From: Phragmites australis
Taxonomy: Eukaryota; Streptophyta; Magnoliopsida; Poales; Poaceae
Reading direction: 5' to 3'
Assembly (NCBI RefSeq): GCF_958298935.1
Contig: NC_084924.1
Location: 31,097,819 to 31,161,818, forward strand
Length of the DNA stretch: 64,000 nucleotides
The notes below the pieces were generated by a model, which made no database searches, was not told where the DNA came from, and worked only from the letters and a program-made list of their open reading frames with translations. Each line of letters begins with the position of its first letter. The first letter of the stretch is position 1. The translations under genes and the position numbers were made by a program. Below are positions 1 through 11,802 of the stretch, piece after piece.

Positions 1-2657
1 AATCATGATAGTTTTTCAGTGCTGCTCATGACGTGAGCATGACTGAATATTCAGTTTTAACTCTATAGAGATTATACTTTATCCACGAGACGTTTCGTCC
101 CGTTTTACCAAGCATTCGTTGGTCAACGGAGAACTCTTATACACTATCGAGGTGTGCACTAGAAATCCACTATAAAGTCTTTACAATGCCCCCTCTCAGC
201 ACATATCTACCCTCTAAGATTTCACTGCTGCATAATTCCACCTCAATAACGAAAGCCCCCTCTCGCGCCTTTCGGATCCCAAGACATCGTCCATTCACCG
301 CTCTTCTGCCTGATCTACACTATACTGAGAGTAAGAAAATTACTTGGTTAGGTATATCCCATACCAAACTTGTGGTTGTACTGTAAACACAGAAAGGTCA
401 CCCTACGAACCGGTTCTTAGATTAAGCAAGACTATCACTTTCCCAACCATACATCACAACGTACCACCTGCTCAAATCCCTATACCATGTTGCTAGAAAA
501 ATTATTCCATCATATTTTATCATTGTTGCATATGACTATTATCTAGTTTGTGGAATAATTATCATGATTATCATCACAAAGTAAGGCTAAGCATAATCTA
601 CCCATCCATAACTCAAAACCATACTATGGTGACAATGATGATAAGGGAAAAACTAGGATAAAACTTAACTCTTGGGATTCCCAATAAATTATTAGCATGC
701 ATGTTTATAAAATAAAAATTTGTAAAACTGGGATAAAAATGATCAAGAGCACAACTTGTCTTCACTAAACTCAGTTGGGTCTTCAAAATCCTAATCCTGC
801 AGACCTTCTAGCTCATCTTGAACATTGGCGTCTACTCACAACATAAGCAAAACAACAACACATAAACACCGAGATCCAAAAAGAACCAAACATCACACAA
901 CAAACATCACCACTCACAAGATTACACTATTTTAGACTATTCGACGAAAGAATGAGTCAGAACAGAGCTACGGTTAACAAGTTATGATTTTCTAAAGATT
1001 AAAATAGGAATAAAAAGATTATCTATAGATGAAATTATATTGCTAGGAATTTTTTAGAATTTTTCTAAATCCATCGATGATTTTTTGGGATTTTTTCAGA
1101 ATTTTCTAGCATTTATTTGAATTATAAAACTATTAAAAAGAATTAGATAAAACTATATAACATTATTAAATATTATCATAAATTAATATCCTAATTATTA
1201 TTTTCTAGAATTATTTTTATACTAGATTTTATTGCATAGTATTTAACCATTATGACATCAACATACAATTAAAACAATTAAAAAACAAAAAACAAAAACT
1301 GATTGGGCTACTGACTGGGCACTATAGGTTGAGATGACTTGACACGTAAGCAAAAGTGCTGACGTGGCTTGCTGACATGGTAAAGGCTGTTGATTGGGAT
1401 TATGGATGCCACATGTCGTGCTTGGATTGGTTCACGAAGCGATATAAGGGTCTTCTAATTTGGGCTGTTGTCTTTGGATCGGACGGCTCTCAAGCGATGA
1501 CTCTCATCTCCGGCTGAACAGAGGTGGCGACGGTGGCTTTTGCGGTGGCGCTTGGCTGGATCCTTGCTGGAATGGCGCTCTGGTGACCCAAACTCGATGT
1601 CGAGCGGCGAAAAACGATTAGGGAAGCACGGGGATCTTACCTAGTGCACATGTCGACGTTGGCGCTGCTCCGGTGAGGCTGGCGACGGCAAGAGGCGGCT
1701 CAAAGCTTTGAAGCTCGTCGGAACTCAGCTCTGGGCGACGTTTGGCGATCGAGATTGCCTCGGGAAGCTCCTTCGCGCTCCCGCGATGCTTGAGAACTCC
1801 TCGGTGGTGGCTTTCGGGCTTCGGCGATCGAGATCGATGGTGGTGACTCTCTTCACCGGCGCAGCGGCAAACGGGCTGCTCTCAGCGACTCGTAGCTCTA
1901 GATCGAGGATTTGCTTTTGGATGTTCTAGGGGAGGGTCTACGGTGCTATTTATACCCAGAGGAGATTGAGTTTGTAGGCAACTCAGCTTCGATTTGAATG
2001 ACGACGACACCAGCTCAGACTCCAATTTGAACTCCAATCCACGTAGAGATAAGGCGTCCTTGACTGGGATTCTTGCTTATCCGCAACTTGGCGAGCTTCT
2101 AGATGACCTCCTCCACCGTAAGCATGTCGGATTTGCTCCTCGGTCCGTGGTCGGCTCGAGTTTCCTCAGCAGCGTAGCTCAGCGGCGTGAGAGCGAAGGA
2201 GAGAGGGAGAAAGGCTGGAGGTAAGGGGTGACCAGGTGGGCTGAACAAAAGAGATGGTTTGGACTAAGTCGGGCTAGAACAGAGAGAAGGAGAGAAAAGA
2301 GAAGTGGGCTTCAATCCAACTCAAAAAAAGCTTTCCCAATTCTTTTCTATTTTATCTTTTCTATTCTCTCATGTATATACACATGTATATTTATAAATAT
2401 AGTGTATATACCACCTATATACTATATTGGCTCACATAGACAAGTAATCAAATACACACACACACACATATTCTTTTATAGGAAAATAGCCCTCAATGTA
2501 TACATGTATTTATACACATAACACATATATCCACATATATGCATATATGTATAAAGCACACATACACACTTAGGGATTTATTTAATTTTGCAGAACTCCT
2601 TTTAATTTCTTTTGAAAAAGTATTATCTTCTTGAGTTTAGGAAATTGGCTTGTTACA
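1..2657 (-). mobile_element. Gypsy-type LTR, minus orientation, running off the left edge
   Basis: Read on the minus strand this begins TGTAACAAGCC at 2657 and continues without any long open frame, which suits an LTR of more than 2.6 kb. Seen directly: the base after 2657 rejoins copia LTR sequence exactly where the downstream copia LTR continues without interruption (31659), so 2657 is an insertion boundary. The interior (about 1330-1960) carries the GC-rich block with GTCCGA and CACGTCAGC-type words also found in the Tekay-type LTRs of this window, which suggests a related Tekay/Del chromovirus. Whether it is a solo LTR or part of a full element cannot be told because the other end lies outside the window. 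Confidence 0.6.
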
Positions 2658-2699
2658 CATGTTTATGTTTATGACTAAACCAAAATGGAATTGGAAGTT

Positions 2700-3145
2700 G
2701 CTGTCTCTGAGTGTAGGAAGATTTGCCTCACGGGATGGTCCGATGTGAGATTTTTTTCACACACCAGAAGGTTCGGTGTTAAGAGAGGATGAGCGCCGAA
2801 GCATTTTTTTTTTTCAACTTAGAGTCAAAAATAGTGTGAGCACCGGAAGGTCCGGTGTTCGGAAGATATGAACACCAGAGCATTTAACAGAGAAGCTGAA
2901 AATGGGCGTCCGGGGCGGTCTACTCACCAAAAGGTCCGGTGTTGAGAGGCTTTGAACACCGGACCATTTAACAAAGATGTTGCAAAATAGTTTGAATGGT
3001 GTGGTACTCACCGGATAGTCTAGTGATGGGCATGACTGAACACCGGAGCATTTTTTATAGGGACTCGAGAGCCTAAAGAAGAGTACACACCGGATGGTCC
3101 GGTGCTTGTGCTGGTGTAAGCGCCGGAACATCCAGTGTTCACATT
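2700..3145. repeat. Array of imperfect ACCGGA...TCCGGTGTT palindromes in copia LTR
   Basis: The motif CACCGGAAGGTCCGGTGTT and variants recur every 55-85 bp, alternating with short spacers such as GAGCATTTAACAGAGA. The same array is at about 31705-32115 in the 3' LTR. Similar CACCGGACAGTCCGGTG words are known from LTRs of grass SIRE-like elements; a role as enhancer or hairpin is only inference. Confidence 0.75.
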
Positions 3146-3803
3146 TTTGTTACGACTTGCTATTTCTGCAGGGATTTCAATGTGGGATAACTACAGGTGG
3201 TGTTTACATATTGTTGAAGATACATGTTTCTTGTCTCATGATGTGTAGGTGATGAATCCGACTTGGCGGCCGATAGTGGGAAGATCGGGGCCAAGCAAGG
3301 TGCTTGGTGCCGGATGATCAAGGAGGCCGGACGGAGTCAAGGGTGATCCTAGCTGTGCATATGGAGATCAAGCAAAATATGGATGGAAGGATAAAGATGG
3401 TATATTGACAAAGTCAAGCAAGGTGGATACAAGTGCAAGTGATAATGCGGCCCGCGGGATCGGGAGCAGGAGAGTCTTGCTGGCGGTCAAGATCGCAAGA
3501 CGGAGTATATGTGTCGACATCGGGATGCTTGCTTGAGGTCAAAGTGAGCAGCTGTGAGTCACACTTTGAGAAGCGTACGAGGCAGTTTCACGGTTTGACC
3601 TCAAAACCGTGGAAGGATGGAGTGCACATTGCACCATCACGAAGCTAGCATCAAGGCAATGCTAAGTTGTGAAGGTGTCATGGCCGTTAGATGGACAGAG
3701 CAAAATATGGACCAAAATACCCCCATGCTAGGTAGAAGGCTATTATAAGTGATGGGTATTTTAGTAACAAGAAAGCTTAATGGCTAAGCTACCTCCCTAT
3801 GTC

Positions 3804-3811
3804 TATAAATA
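3804..3811 (+). promoter_or_regulatory. LTR TATA box of the copia element
   Basis: TATAAATA sits about 640 bp before the LTR end, in the context CTATGTCTATAAATACAGGGG. It is the only good TATA motif in the LTR and lies in the segment deleted from the 3' LTR. Assignment as the retroelement promoter is inferred from position. Confidence 0.55.
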
Positions 3812-4453
3812 CAGGGGTAAAGCTGTAAGGATTAGATGAGTCAGCTACATATACTTGAGAGCTAGGATTTTAGAGGAGAAGAGATGATAGACATAGTCTT
3901 TGTAATAGGTTAGAGTTTTTGTGATAGAAAAATACTTTGTAATCTACCTAAAATAGGTTGACCTCTTGTCGAAATGAAGTGCAAGTTTCTTCCCGTGTTT
4001 GAGTTCATCTTTTTCTAGTTTCCTTCTATTGACTCCGTGTTTTATTACGAGTTTTTTCCTTTTGGATGCGATTTTCGTTGTTTTTGGGCTGCAATTTCTG
4101 CTCCTTGTGCAGTCATTCTTCTTGTTGTTAGAGGCATAAAATTTACACACATATGTGTACAAGTGGATATTGAATTCCCTTACCTCTATTAAATCAACTT
4201 GCTTCAAAGTTGCAAACTTTTGTGCACAAAGACACATGTAATGGTCTTGAATGGAACCTATGGGTCATATATCATCCATAGAGTCATGTTGCCTCGGAAC
4301 TTTCCTTCTTAAACAGTCCCTTTAGTGTTTTTGGTTCCACTGAGGTTTTGAGGGGTGTTAGGTGATCAAATAGGAGAAGTCCATCAGTTTCGAAAGAAAT
4401 TTGTCAAGACGCCTATTCATCCCCCCTCTAGTCGCCAATCTCAGTCTTACAAT

Positions 4454-4465
4454 TGGTACCAGAGC
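4454..4465 (+). other. Primer binding site of copia element (initiator Met-tRNA)
   Basis: TGGTACCAGAGC starts 2 bp after the LTR end and differs at one base from the canonical plant initiator tRNA-Met primer site TGGTATCAGAGC. This fixes the LTR boundary and the + orientation of the element. Confidence 0.85.
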
Positions 4466-4486
4466 TGGTTTGATCACTTGTTATCC

Positions 4487-5939
4487 TTAACCGGCTGTGT
4501 GATCCGTATGCGATAATAGAGAGAAGTGGGAAGATGCACATGGAGGCTTATCTTCTAAGCTAAGAAAATGCAATTTGGGAAATAGTTGACTCCAACTATG
4601 AGATCCCTGCTGCTCACATGACTCATATTCAAATCGAAGAGTATGAGGCCAACAGAAGATAAGAAATATTTTATTCACAAGTCTGAGTCAGAATGAGTTT
4701 GACAGGGTCCAATACCTTCGTACTGCCTAGGAGATCTAGTCTACTCTGAGTATCTTTTATGAAGACACTAATCAGATTAAGGCTAGATGTCAAAGCACAT
4801 ATAACCAAGAATATCAAATGTTTGTGTAAGGACTCGATGAATCTTTAGATACTATGTTTGTTAGATTTTATGGAACTGTCGTCAACCTTAGATCCACTGG
4901 TGTTTTACCCTATTCTGATCATAAGAGAGTGATCAAGCTTCTCTATGCTCTTAATCATATCATATGGAAAGTGAAGATCTCGAGCATTGAAGAGTCATCA
5001 AGTTATGACATATTAGTTTGTGATGAACTCTTCAGTAAGCTTTAATCTATCGAGATAGCCAAGGTAGCTCGGATAGGTCTCAGAACCCCCCGTCTCAGAA
5101 CATGACATTGGTTTCCGGATCTAATGGTGGCAATCAGGTTGGAGCTAACTTTTCTTATGCTAACACATCATCAAGTGGATTTGTTTCGTCTTCATTGGTT
5201 TCTCTCACAGAGGAGTAGGTGGACACACTGAATGATGAAGACATTGCTCTCATTATGAAAAAGTTCACTCGCTTCTACAACAATCATCGTGACTAGAGGA
5301 GGGATGTTTGTCGTGCCTGCTTTGAGTGTGATGATACCACCCACTTCAAGGCGGACTACTCTAAGCTCAAAAAGAGGGAAGCCTGCGACCACGACAAGCA
5401 CAAGAAGAACAAGAAGCCCTTATTTAAGAAGAACTGTGACAAGATGGCCAAGAAGGTGGCCAAGGGGGCTTCTAGGTTGTTCATGGCAGCTCTCAGCGAC
5501 ATCGACACCTCTTCTAGTGAGGAGGAGAGCTAGGAGGAGGAGGAACCATAAGTGAAGAACAAGAAAAAAGCCAAGGACTTTACAGGTCTCTGCTTCATAG
5601 CAGACAACAATAACGACAGCGACCCCGAGCTTGACCCCTCCGAGATATTACCCTACTACGACCAGATGTCCATCCAAGTTGATACCTTAAATGATGCTCT
5701 CATTAGCCAGGATAGATTACTTAAGAAAGTTGTTCATGAGTTGAATGATCTTAGGTCTATGTATGAGTCTGTTTCTTCGGAGCTTAAGTTGCTTAGGTCT
5801 AGGGTCAAGGATGAGGATGAGGATTGTGAGAGTTTCTTAGTTGTCATGAGTGAGCTTGTCGAGCTTCAAACTGTGCATACTCAAGTGGCCAGTCGGCTTG
5901 AGACTGTCGAGAAAAAGCTCCTTAAGGAGGAGTCTACAC
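4487..5939 (+). pseudogene. Copia gag, degenerate and truncated (SIRE-like)
   Basis: Gag coats the RNA genome of the retroelement. The frame is scattered over several phases with many stops. Recognisable pieces: a nucleocapsid knuckle near 5307-5360 reading CFECDDTTHFKADY, where the last zinc ligand Cys has become Tyr; a Lys-rich stretch; FTGLCFIADN and a long heptad-like coiled-coil region in a single open frame at 5552-5939 (Leu/Glu-rich). The frame runs into gypsy LTR sequence at about 5930-5939, so the C-terminal gag domain is interrupted. The remaining gag/protease part resumes at 26433, with roughly 100 residues of gag apparently missing between the two halves (inferred from the usual length of SIRE-type gag). 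Confidence 0.75.
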
Positions 5940-6232
5940 CCATCCCCATCGAGATCCCAAGTTGCTTTGCCACCTCCACCGTTGCCAACCCTCCTCCAGT
6001 GCTGCTCTGCCATAGGAAAATGCCAAAACGGATTCCCCAAGTGCTTCTTATCGTAGTCCGCTGCTCGTCGCCGCCGCCGGTGAGCTGGAACACATTTTTG
6101 GCGAGTTTCCGGCGAGAGCGCCGTCGCTTTTCCCTCATCTTCTCCGTGAACTCCCTCTCCAGTCGTCCCCTTCTAGCCTAGCCGTCCGATATGTGTTGAA
6201 CGGCCGCGATTAGATCAAACCCGTACCCCTAC
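5930..6232 (+). mobile_element. Tekay-like gypsy 5' LTR, left fragment
   Basis: Aligns with 22190-22455 of the 3' LTR: both carry CCACCTCCACC, CCAACCCTCCTC, a TTCTTAT...GTC block, and the terminal GTCCGAT(A/C)TGTGTTGAA(C/T)GG. The first roughly 800 bp of the LTR (equivalent to 21395-22190) are absent, so the junction at about 5930 with copia gag is not a normal LTR end. The right end is interrupted by the CRM-type element; the LTR continues at 13952. Confidence 0.8.
6228..6232. repeat. Target site duplication CCTAC, left copy
   Basis: CCTAC immediately precedes TGATGAG at 6233 and is repeated at 13947-13951 immediately after the other LTR. A 5-bp duplication is standard for gypsy integrases. 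When one copy is removed the two halves of the Tekay LTR join in register (GTACCCCTAC / CTACGGTGTCC, matching CATACGCCTTCGGTGTCC at about 22457). Confidence 0.9.
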
Positions 6233-7143
6233 TGATGAGTAATGTTGGTCTGATCTTCCGATAGGTAGCGATAAGTCGGTGGGTGGAGAACTCGACGTTG
6301 ATGATCCAAAGGCTTCGACCCGAACAGATTGTCTCCCTTGCAATCACTACACCACAGCTCCGATGGTTATCAACCGTGTCGCGCGGTTGGCCTCGCCAAG
6401 AAGGCTCAATCCCTGCAAGCGTACCGAGAACACAAGCAAGAACGTAGAAGATGCAATCTGAAATATTGCGAATTGAATTCAAGCACTCGAAGTCGGGGTT
6501 CCACAAACACTTACGGCGGCCTAGTCGGTCCGGAACAAGAGCAAAAATCTCACAACTGTGTGTAGATCAATATATAAGCAAAACCCAACCCTAATTAGGG
6601 CGGCGACTACTGTATATAAAAGACTAGGGTCGGCCAAGGACCCCTGGACGTGTCCCTAATGGACTCCAACATGTTACACGGCCCAACGGCCCAAAAGATG
6701 GTGGCGCAGCACCCTAATAGATTCTGGATGTCGCCTTGTTTCGACGATTCCTGTTGACTCAGAAAGAATTTGGACATGGGACCAGTTCCGTTGGAAAGCT
6801 TATCTCCTTAGCTTTTCAACCATGTGTAGAACGTCGAAAACGGAGTCCGTATGCGTCCTGGGCGACGATTTTAGTGCAGACTGATCCTGGACTCCGAAAC
6901 GGACTCGAACTGGATTGGACCTCCACCTTGGCTTGGGCGCCCTTGCTGTTCTTCTCCCGTGTTCCTAAGTAACAATACATCACAATTATTCAGTAGCATC
7001 ACATCCTCATCAAAATATAAAGGAACACTAAGGAACAAGCTCACCTCATGATTTAGTTGACGTGCACGAGCTCGTGTCAATGGACCTACTGTTGGAGGAA
7101 TACTCGGTGTGTGTGTGTATCCGAAAGAGTGATATCCTCATCA
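6233..7143 (-). mobile_element. 3' LTR of CRM-type element
   Basis: In + coordinates it runs TGATGAGTAATG...CCTCATCA and is followed by the complement of a polypurine tract. It encodes, on the minus strand, the last part of the integrase (LTR positions about 6871-7143), with a (GT)6 tract at 7109-7120 that shifts the frame relative to the (GT)5 of the other LTR. Confidence 0.9.
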
Positions 7144-10100
7144 TCCTCCCCCTCTTGAATTGGAGTCGTCCTCGACGCAATGTCATCTTCTTCTCCCAAG
7201 TAAGGCTTTAAATCTGAAATGTTAAATGTGGGACTAACCCCATAATCTGCAGGCAACTCAAGCTTATATGCATTATCATTGATCTTTTCCATAATTTTAA
7301 AAGGACCATCAACTCGAGGCAGCAATTTAGACTTTCTCAAATCAGGAAACCTATCTTTGCGCAAATGTAACCACACAAGATCACCAATTTCAAAAGTAAT
7401 ATGTTTCTGACCTTGGCTACCATAAGTTCTATACTTCTCATTCATCTTTTCAATATTTTGCTTAGTCAACTCATGCATTTTCAGAATCAAATCAGCACGT
7501 GTCTTAGCATCAAAATTCAACTTCTCGGATGTTGGTAAAGGAAGTAAATCAATAGGGGCACGGGGGGTTAAAACCATACACTACCTGAAACGGACTTACC
7601 TTGGTGGTGGAGTGAACTAATCTGTTGTAAGCGAACTCAATATGGGTTAGACACTCTTCCCACATCCTCAAATTTTTCTTCAAAACAGCCCGCAACATGG
7701 TGGATAATGTGCGGTTCACAACCTCCGTTTGTCCGTCGGTTTGAGGGTGACATGTCGTCGAAAATAGCAGCTTTGTCCCAAATTTATTCCAAAGTGTCCT
7801 CCAAAAGTGGCTCAAAAATTTTGCATCACGATCCGAAACAATGGTGTTAGGCACTCCATGCAAGCGAATGATTTCCCTGAAAAACAAATCAGCTATATTT
7901 GTAGCATCATCGCTCTTGTGACAAGGTATAAAATGTGCCATTTTTGAAAAACGATCCACAACGACAAATATACTATCCCTCCCCCTCTTGGTCCTAGGTA
8001 ATCCTAAAACAAAATCCATAGAAATATCCTCCCAAGGCACACTAGGAACAGGAAGAGGCATATAAAGTCCATGTGGGTTCAAACGAGACTTAGCTTTATT
8101 GCAAGTAGTGCAGCGTGCCACGTAGCGCTCGACGTCGCGCCTCATCGTAGGCCAAAAGAAGTGAGTAGCCAGTACATCCTCGGTCTTCTTCACTCCAAAA
8201 TATCCCATCAAACCACCTCCATGCGCGTCCTGCAAGAATAATAGGCGAATAGAGCTAGCTGGGATGCATAGCCTGTTAGCACAGTATAGTAATCCATCAT
8301 TCAGCACATATTTATTCCAAATTCTTCCTTCTTTACAATGTTCAAAAGCATCTTTAAAGTCCAAATCAGTAGCATATAATCCTTTAATTGTTTCTAAACC
8401 AAAAATCTTATGATCGAGTTGGGACAGCATGGTATAACGTCTAGATAACGTATCTGCAATGACATTGTCTTTACCTTTCTTGTGTTTAATGATATAAGGA
8501 AATGACTCTATAAATTCAACCCATTTAGCATGACATTTGTTCAGTTTGGCTTGGCTTCTAATATGTTTCAAAGCTTCATGATCAGAATGAATAATAAACT
8601 CCTTGGGCCAAAGATAATGTTGCCATGTTTCTAAAACTCGCACTAAAGCATACAACTCCTTATCATAAGTCGAATAATTAAGAGATGGCCCATTCAATTT
8701 CTCACTAAAATAAACAACGGGTTTACCTCATTGTAGTAGCACTCCTCCAATTCCATTGCCGCTAGCATCACATTCTAACTCAAAAGTCTTACCAAAGTCC
8801 GGAAGTTGGAGTAGAGGTGCATGCGTAAGCTTATCTTTCAGCGTATTAAAAGCTTGTTCTTGTGCTGGCCCCCATTGGAACGGAACGCCCTTCTTTGTCA
8901 ACTCATTGAGTGGGGCAGCAATGGTGCTGAAATCTCTCACAAAACGCCGATAGAACCCTGCAAGGCCATGAAAGCTTCTCACCTGTGTGATAGTCCCAGG
9001 GGTCGGCCAGCTCTTGATGGCTTCAATTTTAGCTTCGTCCACTTCAATTCCCTGTGGAGTAACAACATAGCTAAGAAAAACAACTCTATTCGTGCAAAAG
9101 GTGCACTTGTCAAGGTTAGCAAACAAACGTGCCTCTCTCAAAGCAGTAAAAACAGCACGTAGATGATCAATGTGTTCTTCATGTGACTTGCTATAGATCA
9201 AAATATCATCAAAGTACACCACCACAAATATTCCTATGAAAGCACGTAAAACCTCATTCATCAATCTCATGAAAGTGCTAGGTGCATTAGTTAAACTAAA
9301 AGGCATCACTAACCACTCATATAGACCGAACTTAGTTTTGAAAGCAGTTTTCCATTCATCTCCCAATTTCATTCTTATTTGGTGGTAACCACTACGCAAG
9401 TCAATCTTCGTGAAAATAATAGAACCACTGAACTCATCAAGCATGTCGTCTAGCCTAGGAATAGGGTGACGATACCTTATTGTGATATTATTAATGGCTC
9501 TACAATCAACACACATGCGCCATGTACCATCTTTCTTAGGAACCAAAAGAACAGGAACAGCACAAGGACTAAGGCTCTCTCGTACGTACCCACGGTCCAA
9601 AAGGTCTTGGACTTGTCGCTGAATTTCCTTAGTCTCCTTCGAATTGGTCCTATATGCAGCACGGTTTGGCAATGTCGCTCCCGGGATCAAATCTATTTGG
9701 TGTTCTATCCCTCTCAATGGTGGCAGCCCCGGGGGTATCTCAGCTGGAAAGACATCCTTATACTCCTGCAAAAGGTTAGTGACAGCAGCAGGCAAAGAGC
9801 TAGGTATATCATCAATTGAAAATAAAACCTCTTTGCATACGAAAGTATAGCACAAAGTATCATTATCTTGAATTTCAGCAAGGTCAGATTTAGTAGCAAG
9901 TATAACACCACCCTTTAACTTAATGCCTTCGGACCTAGGTGTGTTCTTCTCTTTCTTAGGTGGAAAAACAGATTGAGCTACTTGCTGATTTTCAGATTCC
10001 AAAACACGTTCTTTCTTTTCTTTTTCAGCTAAAGCTTTATCACATTGCACAATTTCAGCAGGTATCAAAGGAAGCAAAGAGATTTTCTTTCCCTTGTGCA

Positions 10101-11802
10101 TGAGAGAGTATTTATTACTTCTACCATGGTGTGTAGCATCGGTATCAAATTCCCAAGGACGGCCTAACAAAAGTGAACATGCTTGCATAGGCACTACATC
10201 AAAATCAGCATAGTCATGGTAGGAACCAATAGAAAAATATACTCTCGCAGATTGTGTTACTTTAACCTTACCGCTGTTATTGAACCACTGAATGTAGTAT
10301 GGATGAGGATGTGCACGTGTTGGCAAGGAAAGATTCTTCACAAGATCGGAGCTTAAGAGGTTGTTGCAACTCCTGCCATCAATTATGGTACGAACACGGG
10401 CATCTTTGACAATGAGGAATGTCTGGAATAGATTATGGCGTTGTAGCTGCTCTGCTTGCCCCATTTGAGAACTCAAAACTCGCTTCACAATGAAGGTACG
10501 TGCTGCATAACTCTCCGTGGCAGCGGTACCATTAATTTCCTCCCCCTCACTATCCATGTCATGATCGGCTGCAAGATTAGCTTCAAATGCATATTCTTCC
10601 TCGACATCACTATGACTAACATATCCACCATCTGCTGTTGCGGAGTATGCTCGCTGGCTTGGGCAATCCTTCATGACGTGGCCAATACCTTGGCAGCGAC
10701 GGCACACAATGCCCGTTGTACGACCCGTGGTAGCTGCACCTGAAGAAGAGCGTGGCATTGGATCCTGCGAAACAGTAGATTTACTCACCTCACGTGATGG
10801 TTGTGGTGCTCCTGCTGAACGCGTCCGAGTGTTGGAGGAGGGGGTAGCAGATCGTGTAGATGTAGAAGGGAATGTTGTTGCTTGTCCCGGTGGTACTCAT
10901 GAAGTAGATGTACTCCCAAAATTGTTCCGCAATTTCTGCACCTGTTGTCGACCCTGCAGTTCTTTTTCCGCCAAGATAGCAAAATGGAACAACCTATTGG
11001 TAGTATTGTAATCTTTATAATCAACAAGGTCCTGAATTTCACGTCTCAACCCGGAGTAAAAACGAATCATGGTATCCTCATCATCCTCTTGTATACTACA
11101 ACGAAGCATAGCAATTTGAAGCTCTTGGTAGTAATCATGCACAGATTTAGAACCTTGATTTAAGCGCTACAATTTCTTTTTCAATTCACGTGTATAATCA
11201 GGAGGAATAAATCTATTGCGCATGGCACGCTTTAGTCTAGGCCATGATTCAGGTTCTAAGCCACTAGAAACTAGACCATTCCACCAAATAATAGCATAAT
11301 TCGTGAACTCACAAGTGGCTAGTCTAACTCTATGCATTTCAGGAACCATATGAGAACTATACTTTTGATCAACCGTCATTTCCCAATTCAAATAAGCATC
11401 AGCATCATATGCACCATCAAAAGGAGGCATTGAAAACTTAATCTTAGAATAAGGATCATCGCGACCGTTGCGATTAACATTATTACCTCCATTACCTTGA
11501 CGACGTTGTTGTTGGCCACGACGTAATTGTTCAGCATGAGGATGTTGCTCAGCACGCGCATCTTGCCCAACAAAAACCTCACCATCTTCTTGGTCACCAT
11601 TATTAGTATCATCATCATCATCATGTGAATGGTCATCATCCTGTGGTGGCTGTCGCAACTCAAGGTCGTTGACTCGCGTGACGAGGTTAGCAATGCTTGT
11701 TCTAATGTCTGTCAATAGCCTAGTATGATCCTGCAAGGCTTTGTTGAGATCTTCCTTGGACACACAATCCTTAAAATCCGACGGAGAGCCATCACCTGAC
11801 AT
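6871..11802 (-). pseudogene. gag-pol polyprotein of CRM-type element, nearly intact
   Basis: One frame on the minus strand starts MSGDG at 11802 and holds, in order: gag (retrotransposon-gag core around WWNGL and the DYYQELQ block, 11100-11400), a CCHC knuckle CRRCQGIGHVMKDC (10663-10704), protease with IIDGRS (usual family motif DGGS, so Gly is Arg), reverse transcriptase with YFDD (9205-9216), RNase H, integrase with its HHCC finger and DDE core (about 7600-8350), and the GPF-type C-terminal domain. Lesions: TAG at 11164-11166, TGA at 10897-10899, TGA at 8728-8730, one extra base in a run of six G on the + strand (7562-7567), and a 2-bp GT expansion at 7109-7120. Without the last, the frame would continue into the LTR to about 6871. 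The product would drive copying and targeted integration. With these lesions it is not expected to work by itself; some stops could be readthrough or assembly errors. Confidence 0.85.
7144..7157 (-). other. Polypurine tract of CRM-type element
   Basis: Minus strand CAAGAGGGGGAGGA directly abuts the 3' LTR start. This is the expected second-strand primer and supports the minus orientation and the LTR boundary at 7143. Confidence 0.85.

Larger units (their letters stand above)
2658..4451 (+). mobile_element. 5' LTR of SIRE/Maximus-like Ty1-copia element (first 91 bp missing)
   Basis: Aligns through its length with 31659-33240 and ends at ...TCTTACA just before a primer binding site. Compared with the 3' LTR, which starts at 31568, the first 91 bp are absent because the gypsy LTR at 1-2657 interrupts it. 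It holds an array of ACCGG/CCGGT palindromes (about 2700-3145), a TATA box (3804-3811) and a coding-like block at 3430-3650. It keeps a 214-bp segment, including the TATA box, that the 3' copy has lost. Confidence 0.85.

Noticed and set aside
2700..3145. CRISPR-like array of regularly spaced palindromes
   Set aside because: Units are imperfect and of uneven spacing, lie in an LTR of a plant retrotransposon, and recur in the other LTR. No cas genes; the organism is a plant.
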